64,000 bases of DNA from Costus lasius (lineage: Eukaryota; Streptophyta; Magnoliopsida; Zingiberales; Costaceae): NCBI GenBank assembly GCA_027563935.2, contig CM050447.1, forward strand, positions 11,004,501-11,068,500. Direction: 5' to 3'. The notes under the pieces are model-generated. The model worked only from the letters and a program-made list of their open reading frames with translations. It was not told where the DNA came from and searched no databases. Shown here one piece after another: positions 48,701 to 60,765 of the stretch. Position numbers and translations under genes: made by a program. The stretch's first letter is position 1; the number at the start of each line of letters is the position of its first letter.

Positions 48701-51700
48701 TCGATAAATCCGTGCACTTGCGGATGCTATCACTATCCTAATTAACTCTTGTCTAATCGGGGCATCTACCTATATTTACTTGAATATGTAAAGAGAGTAT
48801 ATGCGTTCACTTGGATATACAAATACTAACTTAAACATGCCTCTCTCGGACTATCTTTACTTAAAACTAAGACTATCTATTAGTCGGGTCAAACCCGAAA
48901 CTGAACCCAAACCAAACCAAACCAAACTTTTTAGGATTTTCAACCTGAACCAAACCGAACCAGTTTAGATTGAAATCGAAAATTTCAGTTTGGTTTGATT
49001 CAGGTTGAAAATCCTAAAACAATTTTAGTTTGGTTTTCAATTCGACACCAAAATTTCAAGTTGAATCAATTAAAAAAATTAAATAATTATTTTTTTAATT
49101 TTATAAAATTATTTATATTATATTTTTTATTTTATTTTAAAAATAATAAAAATTAAAAAAACAAATTCAGTTTAACCTGCACAAAACCCAAACTTTTGGT
49201 TTGGTTTTGGTTGAGGTTTTTTTAAAAAAATAGATTTGGTTTTGGTTTAAATTTTTCTAAAAATCTAGTTTTGATTGAACCCAATCGGGTAGCTCAATCC
49301 GTGTTGAACTCGCACCCCTAATTATGACACCACTTAATTCTCCACCCATCTACACTTTAACTGCTATATAGCTTTAATGACTGAATAATCAATAATCAAT
49401 ATCTGCTTATTTAACTTTTGTAGAGATTACTATATTTCATTAAATAAAAAGTAAGTAGAGTAACTTATTACAGCTTTGTCTTGATGATAATTCAAATGAT
49501 AGTGCAACTAAGAGCCTGTTAACTAGGATGGTTTTTAGGAGGGAAGGGATGAGGATTAGAAAAATTCATCGTTTACCAGATCGGACAGATCAAAACGAGG
49601 GAAAGTTGGACAAATGGACGAGGGCAAAATCCCTCGTTTCCAATCCGTCCAAATCGGGCAGATTGAAGAAACGCGTGAGGCTTCTGCCGCTCATCCTCCC
49701 CTCCTTCCGACGTTTGTCCCCACTCATAGCTGTCGTTCGGCATCCCCTCCATCAACGCCGCCGCTCGCAGCAGACACAAACGTTGTAACAACCTTCACTC
49801 AACCTCCCCTTCCTCGACGCTCGCCTTCGCAACCGCTAGTCCTCCCTCCCTCGACGTTCGTCCCCGCCTACGTTGACACTACCACTTGGCCTCCCTCCCT
49901 CGACACCGCCGCTCGCAGCAGACGCAGACGACACAACAACCACAGCTCGACCTCCCCTCCCCTTCCTCGACGCTCGCCCTCACAGCCGCGCATCCTCCCC
50001 TCCCTCGACATTCGTCCCTGCCTATGTTGATGCTGGCAACCATCGCTCAGCGTCCCCTCCCTCGACGTTGCCGCTCGCAATAGACGCAGCAGCCACCGCT
50101 CGATCTCCCCTCACCTTCCTCGACGCTCACCCTCGCAGCTGCTCGTCTTCCCTTCCCTCGATGTTCGTCCCCGCCTCCATTGACACTCGTAGCTGCCGCT
50201 CAGCCTCCCCTCCCTCAACGCCGCCGCTCACAGCAACCACCACTCGACCTCCCCTCCCCTTCCTCGACGTTGGCCCCAGCCTACGCTCGCCGTCGCCTGC
50301 TTGCCGCTCACCACCGACACAGACGACGCTCGTTCACATATGTTGGACATGTGCAACATAGACCAAAAGAGGACTCATACACCTAGACATCTAGGTATTA
50401 GCCAACAACTAGGAAATTTGTCTACTTCAATAGAAGATTGAACAGAATTTGAATTATCAATTTAAGTTGATAAAATAATCTGAACCTGCGAGGATGTAAA
50501 ACTCTTCAGTTTAACCAAAATGTACAAAGAAAAATGGTTGTCAAAAGAAACCGAAACAACCCCATAAATTACACATTGAACTTACTGGTAAAGAATATTC
50601 TTTACTGATTAGCTCGCACCTCAACATTTAGGTCATCTTTGCTCATTCGACTGGCCCTTCCTTTTTTTTCAATTAATAATATGAAAGAAACAGACTATTA
50701 TTAGCTAACTCAGACTTGCTAATGGGAAAATACGAGCATGGTTCATCAAACATATCACGGGATAAAACAGATAAGTTTCTTCAAATCCTGTTACATACTA
50801 TACTTTATGCATCACCCTCTTTCCGTATTTTTAATTATAGATATACGTCTTAAGAAGAATTTGAGACAAATATTTCTTTTGTTGTCTATTGTACTTAATT
50901 CATGATGCTATCTTTTAACAGAAGTATTATGCCTTCAGAATTAGATTGGTAAATTCTTCAAACATATACAAGTGCAATATTGCAGGATGCAAAAGAAACT
51001 CTACGCAATATCACAACATTTAGAATTTTGCATGAATCATGTGATATAGAGTGTGAAACCTACATTTATGTTGAAAAAAAAAAATATATATATATATATA
51101 TATGAAACTTTTGCTTATCAAATATAGAGAAGTCTTTACTCTGAACTCCTTTGAGAAGGGATTGATCATCGTTATAAGACAAGACTCCATTCCATGACTA
51201 TGAATAACAGCCCCAGCATTGCGCATTTGATAAGCCTATAAAACAAAATAAGTGAAGATACTGGTATCACGAACAAGTTTACACACTACTAGCATACAGC
51301 CAATTTAAATCTTCCAAGTGAGGTGCAGTAACAGTAAATGTTTAAATGTAAACAGAGAGATTTTTTAAGGAAACAATGAGAAAAAGTAAATAGTTAGCTA
51401 ACAAGCTTAAGATACTAAAGTTCTTCATTTTGGAATAAGTTTCTACAAACAAATGTCAAAAGTTGGTATTGGCATCAAAAACATTCAGGATCTGCATTTT
51501 GTAGGAAACAAGGACTTCACACACTATATTCATAGATCATAAACATGGATGCATGAAGAATATCATGGTTAGGATTCCCCACCAACATTACCAAGAAAAG
51601 CTAGAGTAGGATGGTTATCATGTTGTATTCAAGGAATCAAATTGCCTACGGCTCGGTACATACCAGTCCATGGTCAGTACTAGTTATTGACCGGTACTGG

Positions 51701-52916
51701 TTAACCTTGGCTGCGTTAGTTGCAGAGCAGCTTTTATTTATTTTAGTTTAGTTCAATCTATTTGGTTAAGTAATGTTTTATTTGTCCTCTTTAGTTGTGT
51801 TGTAAGTTGGGTGGTCTAGAGTCAACCCCTATTTGGTTATTATTTATTTTAGTTTTAGTTCAATCTATTTGGTTAAGTAATGTTTTGTTTGTCATCTTTA
51901 GTTGTTAGTTCACTTTCGTTGGTTTAGTTGCTTAGTTCTTTTGTTTATATAGGTTCTAAAAAGATATGTAAATACTCATTTGGTGATAACAAATAATGTA
52001 AAAATGAAGATATTTTTCTTGTTATCTTTCCTAAGATTTTTTTGTGTTTTAGTATGTTTTCTTCAATTAGCAGTTGTTTCTAGTAGTGAATCATATGTTA
52101 CATCTTTCATCGGCCATCTTTATCATTTTCTACTGCTCCATGTCTTCTCAAAATTCATCAACTGAGCTCCAACATTGGAGGCTATAATGAACACTAAATG
52201 TTATCACTAAACAACTAGTACATCTACATGAATACAAATCCTGCGCAGAATTTGACATGCTTTAAGTTTCTTATGTTAACGCAGAAATACTTCAACTTTT
52301 CAGCTAATCCAGATGTGATGGTGAAAGATTGGTAATATAATTACTATAAAAGACATAAAGATAAACAGAGAGAAGATTACCTTCATGAAGAGGGGGGCAC
52401 AGTCGGTGCACTTGGGAAACTTATGCGGATAGGGCTTCGGCGACGGGGCAGACAGCACGGCACCACTCCCAGACATTACGTACATATCCTCCGGCACCAT
52501 CCGCTCCTTCTGAACCCCTGACAACAACCACAGCCACTAAAATTCAATCTCTGATGAATTTAAAGGAAGAAACATGGAAACTTAATCCGAAAAATGCCCA
52601 GGGTAAAGAACCAAGTTGAGGGGAAGCCGATCGCAGCCATCGAACATGGGGCCTTTCGAGAACTAGAAGAGGGAAAACCCAAAAAGCGAGGAGTACCGGA
52701 TGGGGACATCACGATCAGCTGATGGGGCTTCTCCACGGAGTCGTCGTGGACCTTGACGGTGATGCTGCCGCCGGTACCGGTGACCCATCCGAGGTTGTAG
52801 AAGTGGCGGCAGAGGTCGGAGACCAGGGCGCGCGCCTCGTGCACGGCCTTGCTCTCCAAGTAGGCCTGCGAGCTCAGCAACGGGAGGACATCATCCGCCG
52901 CCACCGGAGCGGCCAT
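41431..52916 (-). CDS. DEP1: Bifunctional methylthioribulose-1-phosphate dehydratase / enolase-phosphatase E1
   Basis: Carries out two steps of the methionine salvage (Yang) cycle in the cytosol, leading to acireductone. Twelve exons (high to low): 52916-52697, 52517-52381, 51235-51140, 46195-46076, 45089-45000, 44318-44151, 43928-43773, 43666-43517, 43409-43308, 42516-42407, 42112-41994, 41528-41431; 521 aa, all GT/AG. Residues 1-277 are the class II aldolase-like dehydratase: [13 protein letters not shown], Cys110 and Cys113 (PKCTDCAP), zinc ligands His131 and His133 (IHSHGMES) and His206 (RNHGIY). Residues 278-521 are the HAD-type enolase-phosphatase: D283-I-E285-[18 protein letters not shown] and FVTDIYQEA, ending [16 protein letters not shown]. 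The fusion is normal in plants. The start is the first ATG of the GC-rich first exon. No defect is seen. It is divergent from the dehydrogenase at 54673. Confidence 0.95.
45722..45762. repeat. (TA)n microsatellite
   Basis: About 41 bp of uninterrupted AT alternation in a DEP1 intron, next to a GTACTGTAC-rich stretch. Confidence 0.95.
47285..48760. repeat. LTR-like segment in a DEP1 intron, possible solo LTR
   Basis: The block differs from its surroundings and has features seen in plant gypsy LTRs and leaders: TTTGCATGATTTTGTGCTAC at about 47334, hairpins with CACGGC words, and a late stretch GTAATCCTCGTGGGATCGAT, then GTGCACTTGCGG near 48670-48730. No second copy, internal domain or target duplication was found, so the borders are approximate. 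It lies in the 4.9 kb intron between exons 51235-51140 and 46195-46076. Confidence 0.45.
47530..47735. repeat. Three iterated hairpin-forming CACGGC/GCCGTG units
   Basis: Units at about 47530-47567, 47622-47661 and 47698-47735 each have TTTCACGG, then GCCGTAATTCC or GCCGTGAATGC, then a second GCCGTGAA/ACCGTGAA arm. Each can fold on itself, and they are spaced 76-92 bp apart inside the LTR-like segment. Confidence 0.7.
48881..49320. mobile_element. hAT-like MITE rich in AACCAAACC
   Basis: The right end reverse-complemented is TAGGGGTGCGAGTT; the left end is TAGTCGGGTCAAAC, a weak inverted repeat. Arms of CCGAACC and GGTTTGGTTTTGG words surround an AT-rich core (49070-49170), the same plan as 4568-4948 and 5550-6074. 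It lies in a DEP1 intron. Confidence 0.5.
49700..50340. repeat. GC-rich minisatellite, period about 152 bp, 4 copies
   Basis: The word CGACGTTCGTCCCCGCCTAC and its variants recur at about 49704, 49853, 50005 and 50158, with a shortened copy near 50262. Between them each unit has CTCCCCTCCCTCGACGCCG, then CGCTCGCAGCAGACGCAG, then CTTCCTCGACGCTCGCC. The period is not a multiple of three, so the open frames across it do not repeat the same peptide and are not believed. It is in a DEP1 intron. Confidence 0.85.
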
Positions 52917-54672
52917 TCTCTCTCTCTCTGGGTCGTTGCGGTGACAGGTTGATACGTTTTACCTACACGTGATGGGAACTGATTCGAATCGTGTTCCTCG
53001 CACTTCAATTGCCCTGAAAAGTTAAATATATTATTACGGATATCAAAATTCAAAGCTGAAAATTTTAATAATTAATAATTCATATTTAGTATAATCTAAA
53101 AAATAAATAAAAAGAAAAAAAAAAAGAGAGTACAATGACGAATGCTTCTTATCTCATTAATAATTCTCTTCTGTTTTTAACGGAAAAATTTCTTACGGAA
53201 ATTTCGCTTTTTTTAGAAAAAATATTTTTTAAAAAAAAATTATATAAAAATAATCTACACATTTTAAACTATCCAATAATACTAATATTTGGGTAATTTA
53301 GATTAAGCACAATGAAAAATTAACAAAAATATTTGATAGTGAATAGTTTTTTACTTTTTTCTACGATAATATTTTTATTAATTTCTTATTATGTGTAATT
53401 TAAACTATCCAAATATTGATACCATTGGATAGCTAAAGTGTATAGATTATTTCTATATAATTTTTTTTAAAAAAAATATTTTCTAAGTTGGGTGCCAGCT
53501 TGGGAATTTTTTCCCTTTTTAACGAGCTTTTGAGAATTGAAAATTATACCCAATAAAATCTAATCCAACTCGGCTTAGACACAAATTAGACAAATTTAAA
53601 TTAGCCAAAATCATATTTGAGTTATAAATAAGTCAACCGATTTATCAACCGATTTATGACCCAAAAATAATCAGGTCATGTCAGAGTGCAAACGAGTTGA
53701 TATGCTTAACCCATTTACATTATATATTTATATATAAAAATTTTAAATATAGGTCTTCCTAATTTAATTTTTAGTGCTAGATTACAAGCTTAAATCCTTT
53801 TTTAACCCAAATTTTTATTAAATTTTTATTTATTTATTTATTTTATATATAAAATATGAATAATAAATTTACAATTAAGTCAAGTAGATTAAGTTGATAA
53901 ATAATTCAATTATTAAATAGTTATTTGAGTCATATTATTATTCGTGTTAATATATGACCTATTTAATAAATAGATTATTTTGGTCATATTAAATTGACCC
54001 AATTATATTGGGGTTGTATTTGTGTTGTACATTTTGATCTAATTAATTAAATAGATTACATTTGAGTTAGCTTAATCAGGTTATGGGTTATCACTTACTA
54101 AGACCATTTATGATGAACTGACTCAAATTAGCTAGTTTCTCAAAATGCATTGGATTACATGTACTTTAAACCAGATTGACTACCTTTCAAAAAAAAAAAA
54201 AAAAAACAAACCAGATTGACTACATGAAAGCAATATACTAAATTATAAAAAGGACCTTTTATATTTCAATTTAAGTATAATAAATCTAGCAACACGCGAT
54301 ACATCGGTGCGTCCGCCCACTCTAGTGACTCTACTCAAAATTTATCTTTTGAAAAAGCCCACATAAATATCTTATTTTACTTACATGCCCACGTTAAGAC
54401 AAGGATTAGAGACCGATAATCCCGGTAGATTAATAGATTAGAAAATTACGTGTTTTGCCGGAGAAGAAGTAAAATATCATATGTAGGGCTCAAGAGCTCT
54501 GTTAAAAAATCCACAAATGTTTGGTGATAGACTGATGAAAAGAAGAAATTTCCATTTCCCACCTCTTTTTTAACGCCGTCATCTTCGACTTCCCGGATCC
54601 ACCAGCAGCCGTGCCTTTTCCCTTCACAAACCCTAGCAGCAAGGAGTCGCTCGAGAAGCGGCGGCGGGGGAG
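52917..54672. promoter_or_regulatory. Shared upstream region of DEP1 and 6-phosphogluconate dehydrogenase
   Basis: The two start codons face away from each other 1.76 kb apart. A CTCTCTCTCT tract sits right before the DEP1 start (52917-52928). The middle (53020-54300) is strongly AT-rich with no coding signal. The 54560-54672 segment is the GC-rich leader of the dehydrogenase. I did not identify a convincing TATA box for either gene. Confidence 0.4.
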
Positions 54673-56163
54673 ATGGCCGTGGAGTCGGCAGCGCTGTCGC
54701 GGATCGGACTGGCGGGGCTGGCGGTGATGGGCCAGAACTTGGCGCTCAACATCGCTGAGAAGGGCTTCCCCATCTCCGTCTACAACCGCACCGCCTCCAA
54801 GGTTGATGAGACGGTCGCCCGTGCCGCCTCCGAGGGCGAGCTCCCCCTCTTCGGCCACCGCTCTCCTCAGGATTTCGTCCTTTCCATCCGCCGTCCCCGC
54901 GCTGTCGTTATCCTTGTCAAGGCCGGCGCCCCCGTCGACCAGACCATCGCTGCTCTTTCCCACTTCATGGAACCCGGCGACGCCATCATCGACGGCGGTA
55001 ATGAATGGTACGAGAACACCGAGCGCCGGATCCGCGAGGCTGCCGCCCGTGGCATTCTATACCTCGGGATGGGCGTCTCGGGGGGCGAGGATGGCGCCCG
55101 CTATGGCCCCTCCCTCATGCCAGGTGGATCCCGCCATGCTTACAACAACGTTGAGGATATTCTTACTCGCGTCGCCGCCCAGGTCGACGATGGCCCTTGC
55201 GTCACCTACGTGGGTGAAGGAGGTGCTGGTAACTTCGTCAAGATGGTCCATAATGGGATCGAGTACGGTGACATGCAGCTGATAGCGGAAGCCTACGATG
55301 TGCTGAAGATTGTTGGCGGATTGTCCAACGCGGAGCTTGCCGATACCTTCGCTGAATGGAACCGTGGCGAACTCGAGAGCTTCCTGATCGAGATAACTGC
55401 TGACATTTTTGGAGTTCGTGATGAGCATGGGGACGGGGAGCTCGTCGATAAGATACTTGATAAAACTGGAATGAAGGGCACTGGCAAGTGGACAGTGCAA
55501 CAAGCCGCAGAACTCTCAGTTGCTGCCCCAACAATTGCGGCTTCTCTTGATTGCAGGTACCTTAGTGGGCTCAAAGAGGAGAGAGAGGCTGCTGCTGCGG
55601 TACTCGACCAAGCTGGAATAAGAAGTGGAGATTTTTCCATTGGTAGATCTGTGGACAAGAAGCTTCTAGTTGATGATGTTCGGCAGGCTCTTTATGCTTC
55701 TAAAATTTGTAGTTATGCGCAAGGCATGAACTTGCTCAGAGCTAAGAGTGAGGAGAGGGGTTGGAATCTCAATCTCGGGGAACTAGCTAGGATTTGGAAG
55801 GGAGGCTGCATCATTAGAGCTAGGTTTTTAGACAGGATCAAAACAGCGTATAGGCGTAACCCGGGTCTTGCAAACCTTATTGTGGACCCGGAGTTTGCAA
55901 GGGAGATGGTGCAGCGCCAGGCAGCATGGAGGAGGATCATTGGTCTTGCAGTTGCTGCAGGAATCAGCACCCCGGGCATGTGCGCCAGCCTCGCATACTT
56001 TGACACCTATCGCAGAGCAAGGCTGCCTGCAAACTTGGTGCAGGCACAAAGGGACTACTTCGGAGCGCACACCTATGAGAGAGTTGACCGCCCAGGATCT
56101 TTCCACACGGAGTGGTCTAAAATTGCAAAGCAGAACAAGGCTGGTGCAGAGATACTTAACTGA
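54673..56163 (+). CDS. PGD: 6-phosphogluconate dehydrogenase, decarboxylating
   Basis: Oxidises 6-phosphogluconate to ribulose 5-phosphate and CO2, making NADPH in the oxidative pentose phosphate pathway. One open exon of 496 aa, close to the family length. The NADP-binding fold has GLAVMG (15-20) and NRTASK (38-43). Further sites are IDGGNEWY (106-113), GVSGGEDGARYGPSLMPGG (134-152) with the substrate loop, and GNFVKMVHNGIEY (186-198) with catalytic Lys190 and Glu197. The C-terminal helical domain includes KGTGKWT and YFGAHTYER. The Rossmann fold begins at residue 11, so there is no room for a transit peptide; a cytosolic form is likely. The C-terminus (EILN) is not an obvious peroxisomal signal. 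The start is the first ATG after a GC-rich leader (GGGAGATGG). A coding region without introns is usual for this plant gene. Confidence 0.97.
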   Translation: MAVESAALSRIGLAGLAVMGQNLALNIAEKGFPISVYNRTASKVDETVARAASEGELPLFGHRSPQDFVLSIRRPRAVVILVKAGAPVDQTIAALSHFMEPGDAIIDGGNEWYENTERRIREAAARGILYLGMGVSGGEDGARYGPSLMPGGSRHAYNNVEDILTRVAAQVDDGPCVTYVGEGGAGNFVKMVHNGIEYGDMQLIAEAYDVLKIVGGLSNAELADTFAEWNRGELESFLIEITADIFGVRDEHGDGELVDKILDKTGMKGTGKWTVQQAAELSVAAPTIAASLDCRYLSGLKEEREAAAAVLDQAGIRSGDFSIGRSVDKKLLVDDVRQALYASKICSYAQGMNLLRAKSEERGWNLNLGELARIWKGGCIIRARFLDRIKTAYRRNPGLANLIVDPEFAREMVQRQAAWRRIIGLAVAAGISTPGMCASLAYFDTYRRARLPANLVQAQRDYFGAHTYERVDRPGSFHTEWSKIAKQNKAGAEILN

Positions 56164-58662
56164 GGAGATCTGGTCCGATCCCATGGTGGTAATAAGTCAA
56201 TAAGCTAGTTTTCCATATGCTATTGTCTTTTTGCACATTCTAGGTAGAATCCTATCCTTAATATTGGATCACCACTTGAGGTCTGCCTGCAAGAACAGAT
56301 TTTTGGTTATGATAGTTGTATCCACCAATTTGGGTCTTAGACAATCATTAGCTTATCTCGTTATCATGAATTTGTGCTTGCCTTTTGATTCTGTTTTATG
56401 TTGTATTGATATTTTCATACACTGCATTTACTAAGTTTGTGTTGCATTAACCAAAATATTAAGGCAACTAGTGCTGCGTTTGCTGACAAAACATTCTGCT
56501 TAATACATTCAGAGTGTTAGTTCATCTACAAAATCGTTGTTAATCAATTTGGCAAGATGTGTTTCCTATCGATGGGCTACTCCAGTATGTTAAATGCTGT
56601 CAATGTAATTTTGTTGATTCTTTGGGTATACTTAGCAACTTATTTAGAGTATGTCCTATCTTGTTCCTTGTTTGTTGATATGACCTAAGTTGTTCTAGTT
56701 TCTATCACATGCCACTGTTGATTTCTAGATCTTAGTTAATTCTTGTTTTGGATTAGTGAAACACAATGCAATCCACCACCACTCAAACTTAGGGTAGAAC
56801 AAGTAACATTTTTTTTAATCTTTTTTAATCAATACAAAGTATGTGAAATCTTACCTTAAAAATTTACTCGTCATCCTTGATCACTAGCACCCATATATTG
56901 GAGAATGAAACAGATGGAACATTCTGCCTACTTTTCCTTGTAGATAACAAATGAGGGATTAGTAGGTGGTAATCTACAGAGAAGACTTTTCATCAAATGG
57001 CTTGGCATCTAAAGTGACAAATGATTCATGGGTTCATAAGTAGATAACAAAGCTCGGGAGCGCGGGAGGGGTTGACCAATGACGGTCGAGAATTGCAACA
57101 AAGATAGGGCATAGTTTCGGGCGAGAGACAATGTCATGGGAGGTGACTCATATTAATCGTCGCAGCCTTACAAGGGAGTAGATAAAATGCTCGCCTAGTA
57201 TTCTCAGATTGATAGGCCTTTCTTTCTCATCACCGACATTGCTGGCACATGTAAGATGTGCAACCCCGCTAATTCTGGTTGAATTACAATTAGCTGATGC
57301 TTATAGTAGAATGGGAACATAGCATCATGGTTCTATTTCATGTCAGTGTCTAGTGTGAACCTTACTGTTGTAAGAGACAGCTTTTATGCCGAGAGCGAGC
57401 TATTCTGTGCAAGTTAATTTGAGATTGCGGCAAACTGTGATCCATGCAATATGTTTCGGTGAAATATTAAGGATCAATATCCTGAGGAATATAGAATTGT
57501 ATTCATGTGACTGTCAAAACGTGGTCAATGTGTTGCAACTTGTATTCCTGATTTAGTTATCTATGTTCTTTCATTAAATATAATTTTCTTAGGCCAAGAA
57601 ATACTTTGTTTCTTTGAGTTTTAATAGGATACGAGTGGAGGACTTTTGCAGCTCACTTCATGTTCATCTTTTTTCTCTTCCATGCTCTTATTTATTTGTT
57701 TCTTCTACAAGGTATCACTTTTCCTGTAAAAATGATTTTTTTTACTAGCTTGTCTTTATTCCTGTTTTTATGTGAGGAATGAGGATCTTGTAATCGAATC
57801 TACTTTGTGCCCTTTCATCTGGCATTGTGCGTGGCGGTGAATCTTAAGACTTTTTATTTTTTTTGCTATTATCTGTCAAGCTTTCTGCGATCTGAAAGAA
57901 CACCCTATTCCTTGTATATTCAATAACCTTACACTCTCTTCGTCATTAATTTTTAGATTTTCCTTCCATATACTCTTCTTACAGTCTCTTATCTATTTAT
58001 TTGATCCGTCGTGAATTTATACAGTGCAACGGTTTCTTTCAATTTTATCGTACTTTTTATTTGTTAAGCTCTTAATTCATTGTATCTGCCATCCCTTGTC
58101 TTTAAGAGAATAGATGCGCTGAGCATTGTTCTATTAATAGGCTTTATTCTTCTACAAGTAATAGAGTTTAATAGACTCAACGTATTTCATATATGACAGG
58201 ATAAATGGATAGACCCTCATCTTGAACTATATGACTTCGATTTGATTTCAAACAAAGCACACATTGACATAAGAACTTCAATGCAAAGTTGTATATTTAT
58301 GATCGTGCATGATTATCTTAATTTTATGAGAGTTTTTAAGTGTGTAATTTCTAGTTCAGTTCATTTATGAGTAAGAGGCTCTAAAGGGATACATATTGAT
58401 TCACCGTCAAGCATGCCATTTGATCTCCCTTTTAGCGTTTATTTTTTTTTTTCTATCCTTAACGTAAGAAAACAATAATTACCTTTGAAAAGTAAGAACT
58501 ACAATTATTTAAATTTATAAAACATTTAAAAATTTTAAAGTCCTTGTTATCAGACATTTTCTAGTGCTATTTATTAGATCTATTTCAACTAAATTGAGTC
58601 ATCACTTTAGAAAACTCATTAAGAGCTAGACCCTTTTTCCATATCTACGGATATATTAGGTG
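56164..58662. other. 3' UTR and AT-rich spacer after the dehydrogenase gene
   Basis: The first few hundred bases are the 3' UTR. From there to 58660 I see no open frame, RNA gene or transposon terminus that can be supported. Confidence 0.5.
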
Positions 58663-59940
58663 TCACGTTCAGAATTAGGCTAATAAAAATTTTGACAATT
58701 TATAAGCAAATTAACATTTGACTTGCATCCAAACACGCCCACGCAAGGGCTAAGCGACCGAATCGGGGATCTGAGCAAGATTGGTAGGAGTACATCTCGG
58801 CATACTCCTCAGCCTATCCAATGCAACCACCTGGCTGCTCGTCTCGACGAGTCGTCAATTGCCACGCCCCTACTGAGGACCGTTGCATACTCCCAGCTCC
58901 AAAGTCCACTTGAGAACATAACCCGAGACTCGACGTCAGCGCAGCGCGTGTATGAGCCTGATACATCGGAAAAGAAACAAAATCGCACACACGCGCAATA
59001 GACGACGTCACGCAGGACGCCGGGCACACGCTCTAACTTTGACCAGACCGCATACAAGCAGTCAGACTCACCCACTCGCCCAAAAGGGACATTTTGTAGA
59101 CGTCCAACACAAACAAACCAGCAAACACCGGATAACATCACACAAGGTCGGCGCACATGACTGAAGTGCGAAGAGAGGCAAGGAGTCGCCGATCGAGAAC
59201 GACAACTTGGCCGGGAGCGCAAAGTGCAAGGAGTCGAAGAGAGGAAGACACCAGCCGAGGATAGCTGATAGGCCGGGAACGGGAACCGCGTCCAGAACTC
59301 GCGAGAGGCACGTGCATGGAAATCGAGGCAGCAAATCGGCAGCCGAAGCTCGCCGGAGCACTGTCCGGCCGAGCCCAACCTCATCGGAAACCAATGAGGC
59401 GCCGGCGAACACAACCAAGGTCGTCGGGCACCATCCAAACTAGGGGGCGGAGCCACCACCCAAGCCCCAGCAGCTGGAGACGCTGGCGAACCCACCCCAG
59501 TTCGCTGGACGACGCCTAGAAGAGGGGCCAGAGCCCTAGCCTGGCCGGCCAACCAAGCTCTCGTCGGAAACGAGAGAAGAAGGGAGGCGCGGGAAGGGCA
59601 AAGAAGCAGTTGGTGAACATCTCGCCGACGAAAAACCGCCCCCCAGACGGAGCCTGAGCAGAAGGAGAAAGAGGACGTACCTCGGCGGACGTCCGTTCAC
59701 CGGCTCCGGCTCCACCACCAGCGATGCCGAAGAGAAAGGAGGAGGAAGGAGGAGGCGCCGCTTCGCTGCGTCCCGTACCACCGCACCCAACCCACCAGGA
59801 CCACAGGAAACTGCCGCCGCTGCTGGAGAAACCGTCGCCGAAGCCGCTCGACGGCTGAGGGAGAGGGAGGTGGCTGCTGCTGCAGTCCGCGTTCGAACGA
59901 ACGCCCTCGCGTGCGAATCAAGCGTGTGCTACTATAGCCC
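58663..59940 (-). mobile_element. GC-rich repeat segment A, possible arm of a Mutator-like element
   Basis: It begins TCACGTTCAGAATTAGG after an AT-rich spacer, turns abruptly GC-rich, and shares ordered words with 62979-64000: TTGACT(T/C)G...AAACACGCCCACGCAAGGG / AAATACGCTCACGCAAGGG, and ACTCACCCACTCG(C/T)CC. On the minus strand a TATA-like CTATAGTA (about 59931-59938) would drive transcription toward the 58663 end, the same plan as each arm of the element at 27050-29464. A matching right end was not found. A 247-codon minus-strand frame (59552-58809) is open by GC bias and shows no family similarity. Confidence 0.45.
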
Positions 59941-60765
59941 TAGCTCCAAACGGAGCTCCGCCCAGCCATACGGTCGCCCGACCCGATAACCCGATAACCC
60001 GCTAAGAGGGTTTGGGTTTGGGTAATGCATTGGGCCTGGGCTTGGGCTCAGCGCGTCAGGCGCTCACATTAGGCACATTATAGTTTCTGGCAAGATATAT
60101 ATTTTTTAATATTTACAATTTCGTGTCAATCTATTTTTAAATAGTATTAGGTTTTTAAGTGAATTTTTTAATGTAGTGAGGGGAAGTAAAATAGTTCAAG
60201 AAGACAAGAATAAACTTTACAAAGGTTACAATAATAGTCCGTTTATTTAGTTCAATATTATTTTCAACTTAAATTACTGAGGCTAGATTGAGATCAAATT
60301 TGTAGCAGGGGCAATTTGTCAGTAATCATAAGTTTATGGGGGCAAACTGCAATTAACTTCGGTGGACCAATTAATGGAAAGTTAAGATACACAACACAGT
60401 TCGCTTAAAAAAATTAATTTCCACTTTCCCGTTGTGTCGCGTGCTTTTAAACTATGCGCTTAAATACCCGGCTTGGTCGGCTCTAATAAAATGACCGCAT
60501 GCTATCTCACAAAGTGTTCAAAGATCTGACGGTCCATCAAAACCCTAAGCAATATTCTAAGGCAGATGTTCGCTCGCATATAAACTTTCATGCGGAAGCA
60601 AGTACAGTAATAACATCCAGGCTCTCGGCTCTCCTATAAGCTATATACCTGCAGCCGTTCAATGCTTTATAATTTTTACGTCTTACTTACCTGCCAAGCT
60701 GATCGGTCTCCGAATTTTTTTTCGAAAGTTTACAACTTTTATGTGGAGAAATTAGGTAAAAAGAG

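Noticed and set aside
49614..50361. Open frames of 138 and 162 codons across the minisatellite
   Set aside because: The 152-bp period is not divisible by three, so a coding origin of the repetition is unlikely, and the segment lies in an intron of DEP1 on the other strand.
54502..54963. 153-codon antisense frame over the start of 6-phosphogluconate dehydrogenase
   Set aside because: A shadow of the GC-rich coding exon with no homology.
58809..59552. 247-codon minus-strand open frame
   Set aside because: GC-rich DNA gives long open frames by chance; the peptide is Ser/Arg/Cys/Val-rich low-order sequence with no motif. The segment is repeated in diverged form at 62979 without the frame.
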